From: Polychytrium aggregatum
Lineage: Eukaryota; Chytridiomycota; Chytridiomycetes; Polychytriales
DNA: 64,000 bases
NCBI RefSeq assembly: GCF_025602895.1
Contig: NW_026516219.1
Location: forward strand, 372,001 to 436,000
Direction: 5' to 3'
The number at the start of each line of letters is the position of its first letter. Within the stretch, counting starts at the first letter, position 1. Shown here piece by piece: positions 63,629 through 64,000 of this stretch. The translations under genes were made by a program, and so were the position numbers. The notes under the pieces are model-generated. The model saw only the letters and a list, made by a program, of their open reading frames with translations. It did not search any database and was not told the origin of the DNA.

Positions 63629-64000
63629 GGCGCTGATGCGGTGCCGGCACAGAAAGAGGAGGCGGAGGGAGGCTGGGGACGGGTGCGCCTGCAGATAGGG
63701 GGGGGGCCGGTGCCGAGAGAGCGCTGCTGGGTCGGAAGCGGGATCAAGGACAGAGAGTCGACCAAGGCGAGCTTGGGCTGGCCCTGGTGGAAAGCGGCAG
63801 GGCAAAACCGGGACGGCGGGTTCGAGTGCGGCTGGAGCCAAGCGCTCCCGGGTTTGGCCGGCGCTGTCGCCCTGGACCCGCCACTCGTCCTGGAATCCGG
63901 CGGCCTTCCTGGGCGCAACTCCCCTCCTGGACTCATCTGCACCGGCGCGGATCTGCCCCTGCGTGCATCGGCCTGCGTCTCTGCCCTGCATTGAGCCGCG
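63629..64000. other. Upstream region of VMA16
   Basis: GC-rich promoter side of VMA16 up to the window edge. Long frames here are compositional. No gene seen. Confidence 0.5.

Overview
This window is nuclear DNA from an early-diverging, probably chytrid (zoosporic), fungus. Almost every gene is split by short GT-AG introns (about 50-400 bases), the gene set is that of a free-living fungus, and a Fanzor nuclease and a protein kinase fused to Sel1 repeats are present, both of which recur in chytrids. CNOT10 and a GLTSCR1-domain protein, which I believe ascomycete yeasts lack, point the same way. The exact species cannot be read from the sequence. I derived exon boundaries by hand from splice sites and reading phase; where every exon closes in phase, the model is strong.

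Layout. 0.8-2.0 kb: mitochondrial ribosomal protein bL17m (-). 2.7-7.7 kb: UBP12/USP15-type ubiquitin protease (+). 8.3-10.3 kb: mitochondrial processing peptidase beta (+). 11.1-15.5 kb: ER glucosidase II alpha (+). 16.3-19.8 kb: F-box/ankyrin-like gene (-). 20.4-24.8 kb: tandem pair of type I metacaspases (+) with glutamine-rich prodomains. 25.1-27.6 kb: OPT-family transporter (-). 28.6-30.0 kb: putative mitochondrial protein of unknown function (-). 30.3-31.8 kb: GLTSCR1-domain protein (+). 32.2-34.9 kb: NDR/LATS kinase CBK1 (-). 35.7-37.1 kb: glycine cleavage H protein (-).

37.6-45.0 kb is the accessory heart of the window: an intronless, prokaryotic-type cytosine-C5 DNA methyltransferase (-); a 3.6-kb transposon with 17-bp inverted ends (40452-40468 and 44052-44068) carrying a frameshifted Tc1/mariner-IS630 transposase and a Fanzor (eukaryotic TnpB-like) RNA-guided nuclease gene; and a class I SAM methyltransferase starting just outside the right end. 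The Fanzor frame is open from N-terminal NLS to C-terminal zinc finger except for one in-frame TGA, which is either a nonsense mutation or lies inside a 108-base intron that keeps the frame.

45.5-49.1 kb: CNOT10 (-). 49.7-51.1 kb: intronless F-box/LRR-like protein (-). 51.8-52.8 kb: FKBP12 (+) with an upstream start that adds a mitochondrial-type leader. 52.9-53.9 kb: EMAPII/tRNA-binding-domain protein (-) with a GC-AG intron. 54.0-56.6 kb: decayed DDE transposon inserted in a relic of the Sel1-kinase family. 57.3-59.3 kb: intact Sel1-repeat protein kinase (+). 59.7-61.6 kb: CRAL-TRIO/Sec14-like protein (-). 62.3-63.6 kb: V-ATPase proteolipid c'' (-).

Apart from the tandem metacaspases and the transposon cargo, neighbours are unrelated in pathway. 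A recurring texture is GC-rich minisatellites in introns and intergenic gaps.
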